Below, piece after piece: positions 50,680 through 58,899 of a stretch of 64,000 nucleotides of DNA. Numbering within the stretch: position 1 is the first letter of the stretch; the number at the start of each line of letters is the position of its first letter. A model generated the notes under the pieces. The model had not been told where the DNA came from and made no database searches. It saw nothing but the letters and a program-made list of their open reading frames with translations. The stretch is from Bacteroidota bacterium. Lineage in GTDB: Bacteria > Bacteroidota > Bacteroidia > Chitinophagales > Chitinophagaceae. A program made the position numbers and the translations under genes. The DNA lies in the NCBI GenBank assembly GCA_947452905.1, contig CANGEP010000004.1, positions 62,001-126,000 on the forward strand, given 5' to 3'.

Positions 50680-51432
50680 ATGAAAAAAATAACTCTATTA
50701 TTATTAGTGACCATTAGCTTAAACGCAAATGCACAAAGTTTAATTGGTGGTGACAATATTTTAAAAACAAGTATCACTTCCGACGCTTTAAAAAACTTTA
50801 ACCTTACTTATGAAAGAAGTTTAAATCACTTTATTTCCATTTCCGCCTCCTACCGCACAATGCCTAAGGGCCCCATCCCTCTTAAATCATTAGCAGAAAA
50901 ATTTATTGATAACCCCAATATTAATTTTGACAATTTTCAAATTGGCAATAATGCAATCACCTTGGAATCAAGATTTTATTTGGGCCTACAAAAAATGTCA
51001 GGATTTTATATTGCACCTTATGTAAGATCGGCCAATTTTGATTTAACTGTTCCTGTTACCTATACCTATCAACCTGCTGCAGTATTGGGTATAAACCCTC
51101 CTGCTGTAACTGCTTCTGCAAAAGTTGAAGGAACCATTCGTTCACAAGCTTATGGTGCTTATGTAGGAGTTCAATTTCAATTGTTAACCAAATTGGTGTT
51201 GGACATATGGATTGCCGGTGGAAGCTATGGAAGTTCTAATGGAAAATTAACTGCTCCTTCTGATAATTTACCTGCCCCTGCCGTAAATGCTTTACAAAAA
51301 GTATTAGACCAAACCAATGCTAAACCCTTTACTTTAAAATCAACTGTTACAAGCACTGGTGCCGTAGTAGATACCCAAGGTCCATGGGCCGGATTTAAAG
51401 GATTAGGTCTTTCCTTAGGTTTACGCTTTTAA
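50680..51432 (+). CDS. Putative outer-membrane beta-barrel protein, family not recognised
   Basis: A 250-residue protein with a signal peptide (MKKITLLLLVTISLNANAQ), then alternating amphipathic strands (ILKTSITSDALKNFNLTYER, FISISASYRTMP, ITLESRFYLG) and an F-terminal strand (GLGLSLGLRF), all consistent with an outer-membrane barrel. A Pro/Ala-rich stretch (YQPAAVLGINPPAVTASAKV, about residues 140-160) may be an external loop. The open frame reaches back to a TTG at 50650, but ATG 50680 starts the signal peptide. I do not recognise a family; DUF3575-like proteins look similar. Confidence 0.7.
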   Translation: MKKITLLLLVTISLNANAQSLIGGDNILKTSITSDALKNFNLTYERSLNHFISISASYRTMPKGPIPLKSLAEKFIDNPNINFDNFQIGNNAITLESRFYLGLQKMSGFYIAPYVRSANFDLTVPVTYTYQPAAVLGINPPAVTASAKVEGTIRSQAYGAYVGVQFQLLTKLVLDIWIAGGSYGSSNGKLTAPSDNLPAPAVNALQKVLDQTNAKPFTLKSTVTSTGAVVDTQGPWAGFKGLGLSLGLRF

Positions 51433-51476
51433 CAGCTCCTTATTATTACTTACCTTTACTAGCGAAAATTAATACT

Positions 51477-52301
51477 ATGATTCCTTCTTATTTACAAGAC
51501 CATTTTAAGCATCAACAATACGACGCACAAAATTTTTTCTTAATCGCTGGACCTTGCGTTGTAGAAAGCGAAGATTTGGTGATGGAAATTGGTGAAAGAG
51601 TTTCTATCATTTGTAAAAACTTAGGCATCCCTTATGTATTTAAAGCAAGCTATCGAAAAGCCAACCGAACCAGTGCTAATTCTTTTACCGGCATTGGTGA
51701 TGATACCGGAATGGAACTCATAAAAAAAGTAGGTGCTACTTTTAATGTACCTACCACTTCCGATATTCATGCACATGACGAAGCAGCCATAGCTGCTCAG
51801 TTTATTGATATCTTACAAATACCTGCTTTTCTTTGTCGGCAAACTGATTTGCTTATCGCTGCTGCCCAAACAGGTAAAATTGTTAACGTTAAAAAAGGAC
51901 AATTTTTAAGTGGGGCTTCAATGAAATTTGCAGTAGATAAAATAAAATTAGCAGGTAACGAAAAAGTAATGTTAACTGAAAGAGGAAATACCTTTGGCTA
52001 CCAAGATTTAGTAGTAGACTACCGCAATATACCAGCCATGGCCGAAAATAAAGTGCCTGTAATCATGGATTGCACGCATTCATTACAACAACCAAATCAA
52101 ACCTCTGGAGTAACGGGTGGCAACCCAGCACTGATCGAAACCATTGCCAAAGCAGCAATAGCCACTGGCGCAGATGGATTATTTATTGAAACACATCCAA
52201 ATCCATCTGAAGCTAAAAGTGATGGCGCCAATATGTTAAAACTTGATTTGCTAGAACCCTTGTTAGAAAAATTAGTTCGTTTACGTAAAGCGGTTATCTA
52301 A
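51477..52301 (+). CDS. kdsA: 3-deoxy-8-phosphooctulonate synthase
   Basis: A 274-residue DAHP/KDO-8-P synthase fold enzyme. FFLIAGPCVVESEDL, the KdsA motif FKASYRKANRTSANSF, PTTSDIHAHDEA, LQIPAFLCRQTDLL, VNVKKGQFLSGASMKFA, ERGNTFGYQDLVVDYRN and DCTHSLQQPNQTSGVTGG are all seen. It condenses PEP and arabinose-5-phosphate for the KDO of lipid A cores, so the organism makes a KDO-containing LPS. TACCTTTA, a near match to TAnnTTTG at 51451-51458, is a possible promoter. Confidence 0.95.
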   Translation: MIPSYLQDHFKHQQYDAQNFFLIAGPCVVESEDLVMEIGERVSIICKNLGIPYVFKASYRKANRTSANSFTGIGDDTGMELIKKVGATFNVPTTSDIHAHDEAAIAAQFIDILQIPAFLCRQTDLLIAAAQTGKIVNVKKGQFLSGASMKFAVDKIKLAGNEKVMLTERGNTFGYQDLVVDYRNIPAMAENKVPVIMDCTHSLQQPNQTSGVTGGNPALIETIAKAAIATGADGLFIETHPNPSEAKSDGANMLKLDLLEPLLEKLVRLRKAVI

Positions 52302-52309
52302 TAAAAGGA

Positions 52310-52528
52310 TTAGTATTTTAACGGGTTTCTTTTCCCTTGTAGCATATAATGCTTAATGCTTCGTATAAATGCAAGCACCATATATACAATTACTGGTGAG
52401 CCAAAGGTTAAAAAAGAGATATAAATAAACCACATTCTTATTCTAGAACTGGCTATCCCCAAACGCTCCCCGATGGCCGAACACACACCAAAAGCATGTA
52501 ATTCCAAAAAATCTCTCATTTTTTGCAT
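52310..52528 (-). CDS. PspC-domain membrane protein
   Basis: A 72-residue protein made of one PspC domain: [20 protein letters not shown] followed by a hydrophobic segment [19 protein letters not shown]. In enterobacteria PspC acts in the phage-shock response; small PspC proteins are scattered in Bacteroidota without psp operons. The start is either 52528 or the internal ATG at 52519. A TAGATTTG element lies 22 nt upstream. It converges on kdsA (8-base gap) and is divergent from aconitase. Confidence 0.85.
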   Translation of the reverse strand: MQKMRDFLELHAFGVCSAIGERLGIASSRIRMWFIYISFLTFGSPVIVYMVLAFIRSIKHYMLQGKRNPLKY

Positions 52529-52550
52529 CTGTATACTTGTTTTTTGTACC

Positions 52551-52558
52551 CAAATCTA
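52551..52558 (-). promoter_or_regulatory. Promoter -7 element of the pspC-like gene (TAGATTTG)
   Basis: The minus strand reads TAGATTTG, a full TAnnTTTG match, 22 nt before ATG 52528, and 24 bp from the divergent aconitase -7 element. Confidence 0.5.
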
Positions 52559-52582
52559 TCAAAAAAAATCGGCATTTTGGCT

Positions 52583-52590
52583 TACCTTTG
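52583..52590 (+). promoter_or_regulatory. Promoter -7 element of the aconitase gene (TACCTTTG)
   Basis: TACCTTTG is a full match to TAnnTTTG. It ends 30 nt before ATG 52621 and lies inside the longer open frame starting at 52537, which decides the start. Confidence 0.65.
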
Positions 52591-52620
52591 CAGCAGTTTT
52601 TAACACCAAAATCTATACCT

Positions 52621-54888
52621 ATGGCTTTTGATATCGAAATGATCAAAAAATTGTACGCTGAAATGCCAGCGAAAGTGGAAGCTGCTCGTAAAATGTTGGG
52701 TCGTCCACTTACTTTATCAGAGAAAATTTTATTCTCTCATTTACATAGTGATCAAAAATTAGAAAGCTTCGAGAGAGGTGGTTCTTATGTAGACTTTGGT
52801 CCAGACCGAGTTGCTATGCAAGATGCTACAGCACAAATGGCTTTATTACAATTTATGCAAGCTGGTCGTCCAAAAGTTGCGGTACCAAGTACTGTACATT
52901 GTGATCACTTAATTTCTGCAAAAGTAGAAGCTAAACAAGACTTACAAGTAGCTACTACTGAAAGCAAAGAGGTGTATGATTTCTTGGCTTCTGTTTCCAA
53001 TAAATATGGTTTAGGTTTTTGGAAACCAGGTGCTGGAATTATTCACCAAGTAGTTTTAGAGAACTACGCTTTCCCTGGAGGTATGATGATTGGAACCGAT
53101 TCACATACAGTGAATGCGGGTGGTTTAGGTATGTTAGCGATTGGGGTAGGTGGTGCTGACGCTTGTGATGTAATGGCAGGTTTAGCTTGGGAATTAAAAT
53201 GGCCTAAATTAATTGGTATTAAATTAAAAGGTAAGTTAAATGGATGGACAGCACCTAAAGATGTTATCTTAAAAGTAGCGGGTATATTAACAGTAAAAGG
53301 AGGAACAGGTGCCATTGTTGAATATTTTGGGGAAGGAGCAACAAGCATGAGTTGTACAGGTAAAGGTACCATTTGTAATATGGGTGCCGAAATTGGTGCT
53401 ACTACTTCAACCTTTGGATATGATGCAAGTATGAGTCGCTATTTAAGCTCTACAGGACGTGCTGATGTTGCTGCGTTAGCTGACCAAGTAGCAGAACATT
53501 TAACTGCTGATGCCGAAGTATATGCTAACCCAGAAAAATATTTTGATCAAGTTATTGAAATAGATTTAGATACTTTAGAACCTCACCTTAACGGACCATT
53601 CACACCAGATTTAGCTACGCCTATTTCTAAAATGAAAGAAGTAGCTGCTGCCAATGGATGGCCAACTAAAGTAGAAGTAGGTTTAATTGGTAGTTGTACT
53701 AACTCTTCTTACGAAGATATTAGCCGTGCAGTTAGTTTAGCAAAACAAGTAGCACAAAAAGGTTTAACAACCAAAGCGGAATACATGATTACTCCAGGAT
53801 CTGAGCAAGTAAGATATACCATTCAAAGAGATGGTTTCTTAGATGTATTTAGCCAAATTGGAGCTAAGGTTTTTGCCAATGCTTGTGGACCTTGTATTGG
53901 AATGTGGGAGCGTGTAGGTGCAGAGAAAAAAGAAAAAAATACCATTGTACACTCTTTCAATAGAAACTTTGCCAAACGTGCCGATGGCAATCCCAATACT
54001 TTTGCCTTTGTAGCTTCTCCTGAGATAGTAACGGCTTTAGCCATTGCAGGAGATTTAACATTTAATCCATTAACAGATACTTTAACCAACGATAAAGGGG
54101 AACAAGTAAAATTAGACGCCCCTTCTGGTGATGAATTACCAGTAAAAGGTTTTGCAGTAGAAGATGCTGGATTCCAAGCCCCTGCAGAAGATGGTTCTAA
54201 AGTGGTGGTTGCAGTAGACCCAGCTTCTAAGCGTTTACAATTATTAGATCCTTTTGCTGCTTGGGAAGGAACCGATTTAAAATCTTTACGTTTATTAATT
54301 AAGGCAAAAGGAAAATGTACAACCGATCATATTTCTATGGCAGGTCCATGGTTAAAATTCCGTGGTCACTTAGATAATATCTCTAATAATTTATTAATTG
54401 GTGCTGTTAACTTCTTTAACGAAAAAACAGACAATGTTAAGAGTCAAATTAATGGCCAATACGATACAGTGCCCAATACACAAAGAGCTTACAAAGCTGC
54501 TGGAATTGGCACCATTGTAGTAGGTGATGAAAACTACGGTGAAGGTTCTTCACGTGAGCACGCTGCCATGGAACCAAGACATTTAGGAGTTCGTGTGGTA
54601 TTAACAAAATCATTTGCCCGTATCCATGAAACCAACCTTAAAAAACAAGGTATGTTGGCTTTAACATTTGCAGACAAAGCCGATTATGATAAAATTGCAG
54701 AAGATGATAGTATTGATGTATTGGGTTTAACTAGTTTTACACCAGGCACCCCATTAACATTAGTATTAACCCATAAAGATGGCAGCACTGATACAATTAA
54801 AGCGAACCATACTTATAACCAACAACAAATTGAGTGGTTTAAAGCAGGTGGTGCTTTAAATATCATTAGAAAGCAAGTAGCAGGATAG
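52621..54888 (+). CDS. Aconitate hydratase
   Basis: A 755-residue mitochondrial-type aconitase of the citric acid cycle. Visible motifs: [48 protein letters not shown] with the first cluster cysteine, and [12 protein letters not shown] with the other two, then the swivel domain with [20 protein letters not shown] and the [19 protein letters not shown] substrate loop. It uses a [4Fe-4S] cluster to isomerise citrate. The earlier ATG at 52537 is rejected because it would include the promoter. A terminator follows 26 bases after the stop. Confidence 0.96.
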   Translation: MAFDIEMIKKLYAEMPAKVEAARKMLGRPLTLSEKILFSHLHSDQKLESFERGGSYVDFGPDRVAMQDATAQMALLQFMQAGRPKVAVPSTVHCDHLISAKVEAKQDLQVATTESKEVYDFLASVSNKYGLGFWKPGAGIIHQVVLENYAFPGGMMIGTDSHTVNAGGLGMLAIGVGGADACDVMAGLAWELKWPKLIGIKLKGKLNGWTAPKDVILKVAGILTVKGGTGAIVEYFGEGATSMSCTGKGTICNMGAEIGATTSTFGYDASMSRYLSSTGRADVAALADQVAEHLTADAEVYANPEKYFDQVIEIDLDTLEPHLNGPFTPDLATPISKMKEVAAANGWPTKVEVGLIGSCTNSSYEDISRAVSLAKQVAQKGLTTKAEYMITPGSEQVRYTIQRDGFLDVFSQIGAKVFANACGPCIGMWERVGAEKKEKNTIVHSFNRNFAKRADGNPNTFAFVASPEIVTALAIAGDLTFNPLTDTLTNDKGEQVKLDAPSGDELPVKGFAVEDAGFQAPAEDGSKVVVAVDPASKRLQLLDPFAAWEGTDLKSLRLLIKAKGKCTTDHISMAGPWLKFRGHLDNISNNLLIGAVNFFNEKTDNVKSQINGQYDTVPNTQRAYKAAGIGTIVVGDENYGEGSSREHAAMEPRHLGVRVVLTKSFARIHETNLKKQGMLALTFADKADYDKIAEDDSIDVLGLTSFTPGTPLTLVLTHKDGSTDTIKANHTYNQQQIEWFKAGGALNIIRKQVAG

Positions 54889-54914
54889 TAAATTTACTAC
54901 GCTCATAAAATTTT

Positions 54915-54947
54915 AAATCCCTCTGATAACTCAGAGGGATTTTTTTT
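54915..54947 (+). terminator. Intrinsic terminator after aconitase
   Basis: The 12-bp stem AAATCCCTCTGA / TCAGAGGGATTT with loop TAAC is followed by a run of T. The T-run leads straight into the TATCTTTA promoter-like element of the next gene (54947-54954). Confidence 0.92.
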
Positions 54948-54958
54948 ATCTTTAATTC

Positions 54959-55996
54959 ATGATAAATACAGCATTGGTTTCTTTTGGAATGAGTGGAAAA
55001 GTTTTTCACGCACCTTTTATTTCAACAAATTCTAATTATAATTTAGTGGGTAGCTGGGAACGGTCCACTAAGAGTATCGAAGCGGCCTACCCAGGCACAA
55101 AATCATTTGATAGCTATGAAGCTTTACTGGCAGATTCTAGTATAGATTTAGTAGTTGTAAATAGCCCAAACGACACACATTATGCCTACGTAAAAAGTGC
55201 CTTGCTCGCTGGCAAACATGTGGTTTGTGAAAAAGCATTTACCAATACTTCTGCAGAGGCACAAGAGTTAGATGATTTAGCAAAATCAAAAGGATTAAAA
55301 TTAGCCGTTTATCAAAATCGTAGATATGACGCCGACTTTTTAACCCTGCAAAAATTAATTAAGGAAGATCAATTAGGGGAACTCCAAGATATTCAAATTT
55401 CTTTTGAACGTTTTAGAAATACATTAAGCCCTAAAGTACATAAAGAGCAAGTAACTCCTGGCGCTGGTGTCTTATACGACTTAGGGCCACATTTAGTAGA
55501 CCAAGCATTAGTGCTTTCTGGAATGCCATTAGCAGTTTTTGCAGATATCAGAATTACCAGAAAAGTATCTTTAGTAGACGACTATTTTACCCTCATTCTC
55601 TACTATCCAGGACATAGAATTACTTTAACAAGCGGAATGGTTTTTATGCATCAACTTCCAGGTTACAAAGTGTATGGCACCAAAGGTTGTTTTATAAAAA
55701 ACAGATCTGACGTGCAAGAAAATGAACTCTTAGCAGGGAAAAAACCAAATACTACCCATTGGGGTGAGGAAGCAGTAGCTGATTATGGAACTTTATACAC
55801 CGAAGAAGGGGGTGTAATTAGCAGTAAAATTATTCCGAGCCTGCCCGGCAATTATAGTTTATTTTATGAAAAAATGGCCAAGGCAATTTTACATAATGAG
55901 CCTGTACCCACAAGTGCACAAGAAGGGAAAAATATTATTAAAATATTAGAAGCGGCGCGCAACAGTGCCTTTAATAAAAGAGTAGTGGGTATTTAG
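54959..55996 (+). CDS. Gfo/Idh/MocA family oxidoreductase
   Basis: A 345-residue NAD(P)-dependent oxidoreductase. Rossmann start ALVSFGMSGKVFHAPFIST (GxSGxxFH instead of the usual GxGxxG), then DLVVVNSPNDTHY, the conserved GKHVVCEKAFTNTSAEA (EKP-like motif with A instead of P), and the C-terminal GVLYDLGPHLVDQAL. It resembles the YvaA/ScyllO-type inositol dehydrogenase branch (F-H-AP motif). The substrate is not known. TATCTTTA (54947-54954) lies four bases before the ATG, so the mRNA may be leaderless. Confidence 0.88.
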   Translation: MINTALVSFGMSGKVFHAPFISTNSNYNLVGSWERSTKSIEAAYPGTKSFDSYEALLADSSIDLVVVNSPNDTHYAYVKSALLAGKHVVCEKAFTNTSAEAQELDDLAKSKGLKLAVYQNRRYDADFLTLQKLIKEDQLGELQDIQISFERFRNTLSPKVHKEQVTPGAGVLYDLGPHLVDQALVLSGMPLAVFADIRITRKVSLVDDYFTLILYYPGHRITLTSGMVFMHQLPGYKVYGTKGCFIKNRSDVQENELLAGKKPNTTHWGEEAVADYGTLYTEEGGVISSKIIPSLPGNYSLFYEKMAKAILHNEPVPTSAQEGKNIIKILEAARNSAFNKRVVGI

Positions 55997-55998
55997 TT

Positions 55999-56667
55999 AT
56001 GCATCCTTACTTACCTGAAATTAAAAAAATATTTGCTGCAAACGCAGATACTACTATTGCCAAAGGGGCAAAAGCTTATCTGCTTAATCAGTTTGAATTT
56101 TACGGAATTAAAACGCCTTTAAGACGACAACTCAGCAGAGCGTTTTATGCAACTCATCCCATTCAAACACACGCCGAACTAGCAGCAATAGTTAAAGCGT
56201 GTTATAACGAACCTCAAAGAGAATTACATTATTTTGCTATTGAATTACTTGGCTATCATAAAAAGTTATGGTGTACTAAAACATTAGTTTTAATGGAGTG
56301 GATGATTACGCATCATAGTTGGTGGGACTCGGTAGATAGTACCAATACACATGTAATAAGTAAATTCTTTTTGCAATTTCCCGAACATATAGAATCTTAT
56401 ACTTTTAAATGGAATCGCGCTACAAATAAATGGCTAAAGCGAATGAGTATTTTATTTCAACTTACCTATCGCGACAAAACCAATACTACCCTGCTTTGTG
56501 AATACATTGAATATTGCCAATTAGAGGAAGACTTTTTTATTAGAAAAGCCATTGGATGGGCTCTACGTGCATATGCCTACACCAATGCTAAATGGGTGAT
56601 AAACTTTGTAAAAAAACATCCCCAGCTTTCCAATTTATCCAAAAGAGAAGCGCTTAAACATCAATAA
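55999..56667 (+). CDS. DNA alkylation repair protein (AlkD-like glycosylase)
   Basis: A 222-residue HEAT-repeat glycosylase that removes N3- and N7-alkylpurines. Recognisable elements are GIKTPLRRQLSRAFY, NEPQRELHYFAIELLGYHKK, HHSWWDSVDSTNTHV (with the catalytic aspartate position of AlkD after WW) and EDFFIRKAIGWALRAYAYTN (the conserved R and W). It starts two bases after the oxidoreductase stop, so both probably share a transcript, and ends directly at a bidirectional terminator. Confidence 0.9.
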   Translation: MHPYLPEIKKIFAANADTTIAKGAKAYLLNQFEFYGIKTPLRRQLSRAFYATHPIQTHAELAAIVKACYNEPQRELHYFAIELLGYHKKLWCTKTLVLMEWMITHHSWWDSVDSTNTHVISKFFLQFPEHIESYTFKWNRATNKWLKRMSILFQLTYRDKTNTTLLCEYIEYCQLEEDFFIRKAIGWALRAYAYTNAKWVINFVKKHPQLSNLSKREALKHQ

Positions 56668-56670
56668 ATA

Positions 56671-56699
56671 AAAAAGCCTCGAACTAATCGAGGCTTTTT
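56671..56699. terminator. Bidirectional intrinsic terminator between AlkD and transaldolase genes
   Basis: The stem AAAAAGCCTCGA (56671-56682) pairs with TCGAGGCTTTTT (56688-56699), loop ACTAA. A-run on one side and T-run on the other serve the two convergent genes. Confidence 0.92.
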
Positions 56700-56715
56700 A
56701 GTATCTGTAAATATT

Positions 56716-57366
56716 TTACATCTTTTTTGCATCTTCTAAAAACTTGGCTAAGCCAATATCGGTTAGAGGATGTTTTAACAAACCTAAAATAGAATCTAAA
56801 GGACAAGTACAAACATCGGCACCTGCTTCTGCTGCTTTTACAATATGCAAAGCGTTACGAATAGAAGCTGCTAAAATTTGAGTTTGAAAACCTTGTACAT
56901 CATAGATGTGACGAATTTGACTGATTAATTCCATGCCATCCCAAGAACTATCATCAATACGACCAATAAATGGAGAAACATAGGTTGCACCAGCTTTGGC
57001 TGCTAAGATAGCCTGGCCTGCAGAGAAAACTAAAGTACAGTTGGTTCTAATGCCATTATCGGTAAACCATTTAATAGCTTTAATACCCTCTTTAATCATA
57101 GGTACTTTCACTACAATATTTTTATGAATGGCAGCTAATTTTTTACCTTCTTCAATCATGGTTGCAAAGTCGGTAGATAACACTTCGGCACTAATATCAC
57201 CGTCAACTAATTCACAAATAGCTTTATAATGTTCAGCAATAGCGGCCTCTCCCTTAACGCCTACTTGTGCCATTAAAGATGGATTGGTAGTTACACCATC
57301 TAAGATGCCTAAATCATTGGCTTCTTTAATTTGAGCTAAATTACCTGTGTCAACAAAAAATTTCAT
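56716..57366 (-). CDS. Transaldolase / fructose-6-phosphate aldolase (FSA-type)
   Basis: A 216-residue short transaldolase: MKFFVDTGNLAQIKEANDLG, GVTTNPSLMAQVG, the Schiff-base lysine in NIVVKVPMIKEG, CTLVFSAGQAILAAKAGATY, VSPFIGRIDDSSWDG and ILAASIRNALHI. It either exchanges dihydroxyacetone in the pentose phosphate pathway or acts as fructose-6-P aldolase; the two activities cannot be separated by sequence. ATG 57366 gives the family N-terminus; the 12-codon extension to 57402 would run into the SRP RNA terminator. Confidence 0.92.
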   Translation of the reverse strand: MKFFVDTGNLAQIKEANDLGILDGVTTNPSLMAQVGVKGEAAIAEHYKAICELVDGDISAEVLSTDFATMIEEGKKLAAIHKNIVVKVPMIKEGIKAIKWFTDNGIRTNCTLVFSAGQAILAAKAGATYVSPFIGRIDDSSWDGMELISQIRHIYDVQGFQTQILAASIRNALHIVKAAEAGADVCTCPLDSILGLLKHPLTDIGLAKFLEDAKKM

Positions 57367-57396
57367 AGTTTTTGTTTTATAATTGAAAAAGAAAAA

Positions 57397-57419
57397 TGCC
57401 ACTTTCTTAAAAAGTGGCA
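57397..57419 (-). terminator. Terminator of the SRP RNA gene
   Basis: The minus strand folds TGCCACTTT / AAAGTGGCA with a short loop and is followed by AUUUUUCUUUUU. It ends 30 nt before the transaldolase ATG. Confidence 0.88.
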
Positions 57420-57515
57420 GGCTACTTACATCACACCGCTACAACCGCCTATCCTTGCTACATTCCTGTCCTGGGGAGGTTCAGCAGGAGCTGGTCGTGC
57501 AAGACCTGCCGCTGC
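57414..57515 (-). ncRNA. ffs: Signal recognition particle RNA (small bacterial 4.5S type)
   Basis: On the minus strand the domain IV core reads CCCAGGACAGGAATGTAGCA then AGG, i.e. the GGAA tetraloop closed by ACA/UGU and flanked by the CAGG and AGCA sides of the symmetric loop that binds Ffh. The outer stem pairs GGCAGG near 57508 with CCTGCC near 57418. Length of about 100 nt and the following terminator fit. A TACCTTCG octamer (57524-57517, one mismatch to TAnnTTTG) is a probable promoter. The ends are estimated. Confidence 0.87.
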
Positions 57516-57542
57516 GAAGGTAATAAAATAGAGGGGATTATC

Positions 57543-58817
57543 CTACCAATTTTGCTTCGAATTAAGGGTTATAAAGCCAATAATTTGGTCATATCTAGTT
57601 CCTGGAGCACGATAATAAACCATGACCGTATAATTATTCTCAGTTTCCCAATGGTTCCCCTCTGTTTCGGTAAAATCATCCTTGTAATTGGGCACTTCCT
57701 TGTCCCTAAGCATATAATTATAGCTATAGTAGCCTTGCTTTAATAAAATCATTTTTTGATACACTCCTTGTTTGGGGTCAAAAATCATCTCCGCCTCTTT
57801 ACCAAGTTCATTGTTAGTGAATGAACTCACTAAATATAATTTTTGTCCAATAAAAGGGGCTTTTTCTGAGGGCAAATAAGTGAATACCACCTTCGCATAA
57901 TCGTTCTGAACATCTGCCTCTAATGATTCTGAATTTGAAATTACAAAAGCACCATTTAAATCTTTAAAATTATAATAAGCTATGGATGCTCTCGATATAT
58001 CAGGCTTAGCCTTCACCAAAGTATAATTTTGGAGGGACTCTATAGACTCCATTCTGTCCGATCTAAGCCTTAAGCTTTGTAAATCCAACCATCTTGCCTC
58101 CTTACCTGCAGGAAAAATAAGTTGTTCCTCATTATTGTATTCCAACATATCTCCTCTTATAAAATTGGGACTTATAATGGTTTGAGCATCATTGTATAAA
58201 TAATTCTGCCAAACAGAAATTTGTAATTGATCTGTTTGAAAATAAGGAACTTTACTAATGTCTACTTTTACTTTTAAATGTTGATGGGTTTTAGAGATAT
58301 TGCCGTCAAATGGTTCTTCTACAGTAGCTAAAACATTTACTTGAGGGTCCACCACATAAAATCTTTTGGTAAAAACCAAGTTATTTTTGTTAGCGTTTTT
58401 ATAGACACTTAATTTGAAATTCCCAGAAACCTTGGGGTGCGCATTTTCATTGGGGTAATTAAACTGATAATGAAAATAGGACTGCGCTGCAACAGAGGAT
58501 GGTTTATATCCTGTAATTTTTTGTTGATTGAATCCTGTAACATAATCAGCAGGATCCATAGGAACCGATTGCCCATTTTTATCCACGAGTTCTACGCTAT
58601 AGTAATACTCTTGATATTGATTACTAAAATCATCAAAACTAATGGATAACGGGTTATTTTCCCCTAAAGCAACTACTGGAATACCCAAGGGGTTGCCCAA
58701 AGGATGAACTAAAACGGTATGTATTAAACTATCATAAACCTTGTCAATGTTTTGTGACCAAGCATGGGTAAGATTCAAAAAAACTAGTAAAATAAATAAA
58801 AAACGCTTTAGCTGCAT
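57543..58817 (-). CDS. Type IX secretion system plug protein (DUF5103)
   Basis: A 424-residue exported protein with a signal peptide (MQLKRFLFILLVFLNLTHAW). The N-terminal domain has NPLSISFDDFSNQYQEYYYS and the ITGYKPSSVAAQSYFHYQFN segment; the remaining beta-rich part has GNFKLSVYKNANKNNLVFTK and KAPFIGQKLYLVSSFTNNEL. This is the DUF5103 family; one member was found as the periplasmic plug of the SprA translocon in Flavobacterium. No other T9SS component is in the window, so the secretion role is inferred from the family. The stop is close to the SRP RNA 5' end (about 27 bases). Confidence 0.83.
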   Translation of the reverse strand: MQLKRFLFILLVFLNLTHAWSQNIDKVYDSLIHTVLVHPLGNPLGIPVVALGENNPLSISFDDFSNQYQEYYYSVELVDKNGQSVPMDPADYVTGFNQQKITGYKPSSVAAQSYFHYQFNYPNENAHPKVSGNFKLSVYKNANKNNLVFTKRFYVVDPQVNVLATVEEPFDGNISKTHQHLKVKVDISKVPYFQTDQLQISVWQNYLYNDAQTIISPNFIRGDMLEYNNEEQLIFPAGKEARWLDLQSLRLRSDRMESIESLQNYTLVKAKPDISRASIAYYNFKDLNGAFVISNSESLEADVQNDYAKVVFTYLPSEKAPFIGQKLYLVSSFTNNELGKEAEMIFDPKQGVYQKMILLKQGYYSYNYMLRDKEVPNYKDDFTETEGNHWETENNYTVMVYYRAPGTRYDQIIGFITLNSKQNW

Positions 58818-58877
58818 ATTCCAAGGTTTCAGTTAACGAATCTAGGTTTTTAATCTAAATATATAAGGAGAAAAAAG

Positions 58878-58885
58878 TAGATTTG
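58878..58885 (+). promoter_or_regulatory. Promoter -7 element (TAGATTTG) of the FtsX-type permease gene
   Basis: TAGATTTG matches TAnnTTTG and ends 14 nt before the TTG start at 58900. Confidence 0.5.
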
Positions 58886-58899
58886 ATAAAATTTTAAGT

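Noticed and set aside
54546..54561. CACGTG-centred sequence (TTCTTCACGTGAGCAC) resembling parS
   Set aside because: Only about 10 of 16 bases match the parS consensus and it encodes the conserved GSSREHA loop of aconitase, so codon constraint explains it.
57414..57743. 109-codon open frame on the plus strand across the SRP RNA
   Set aside because: It runs over a structured RNA gene, its terminator and the 3' end of the plug gene; the amino-acid composition is not protein-like.
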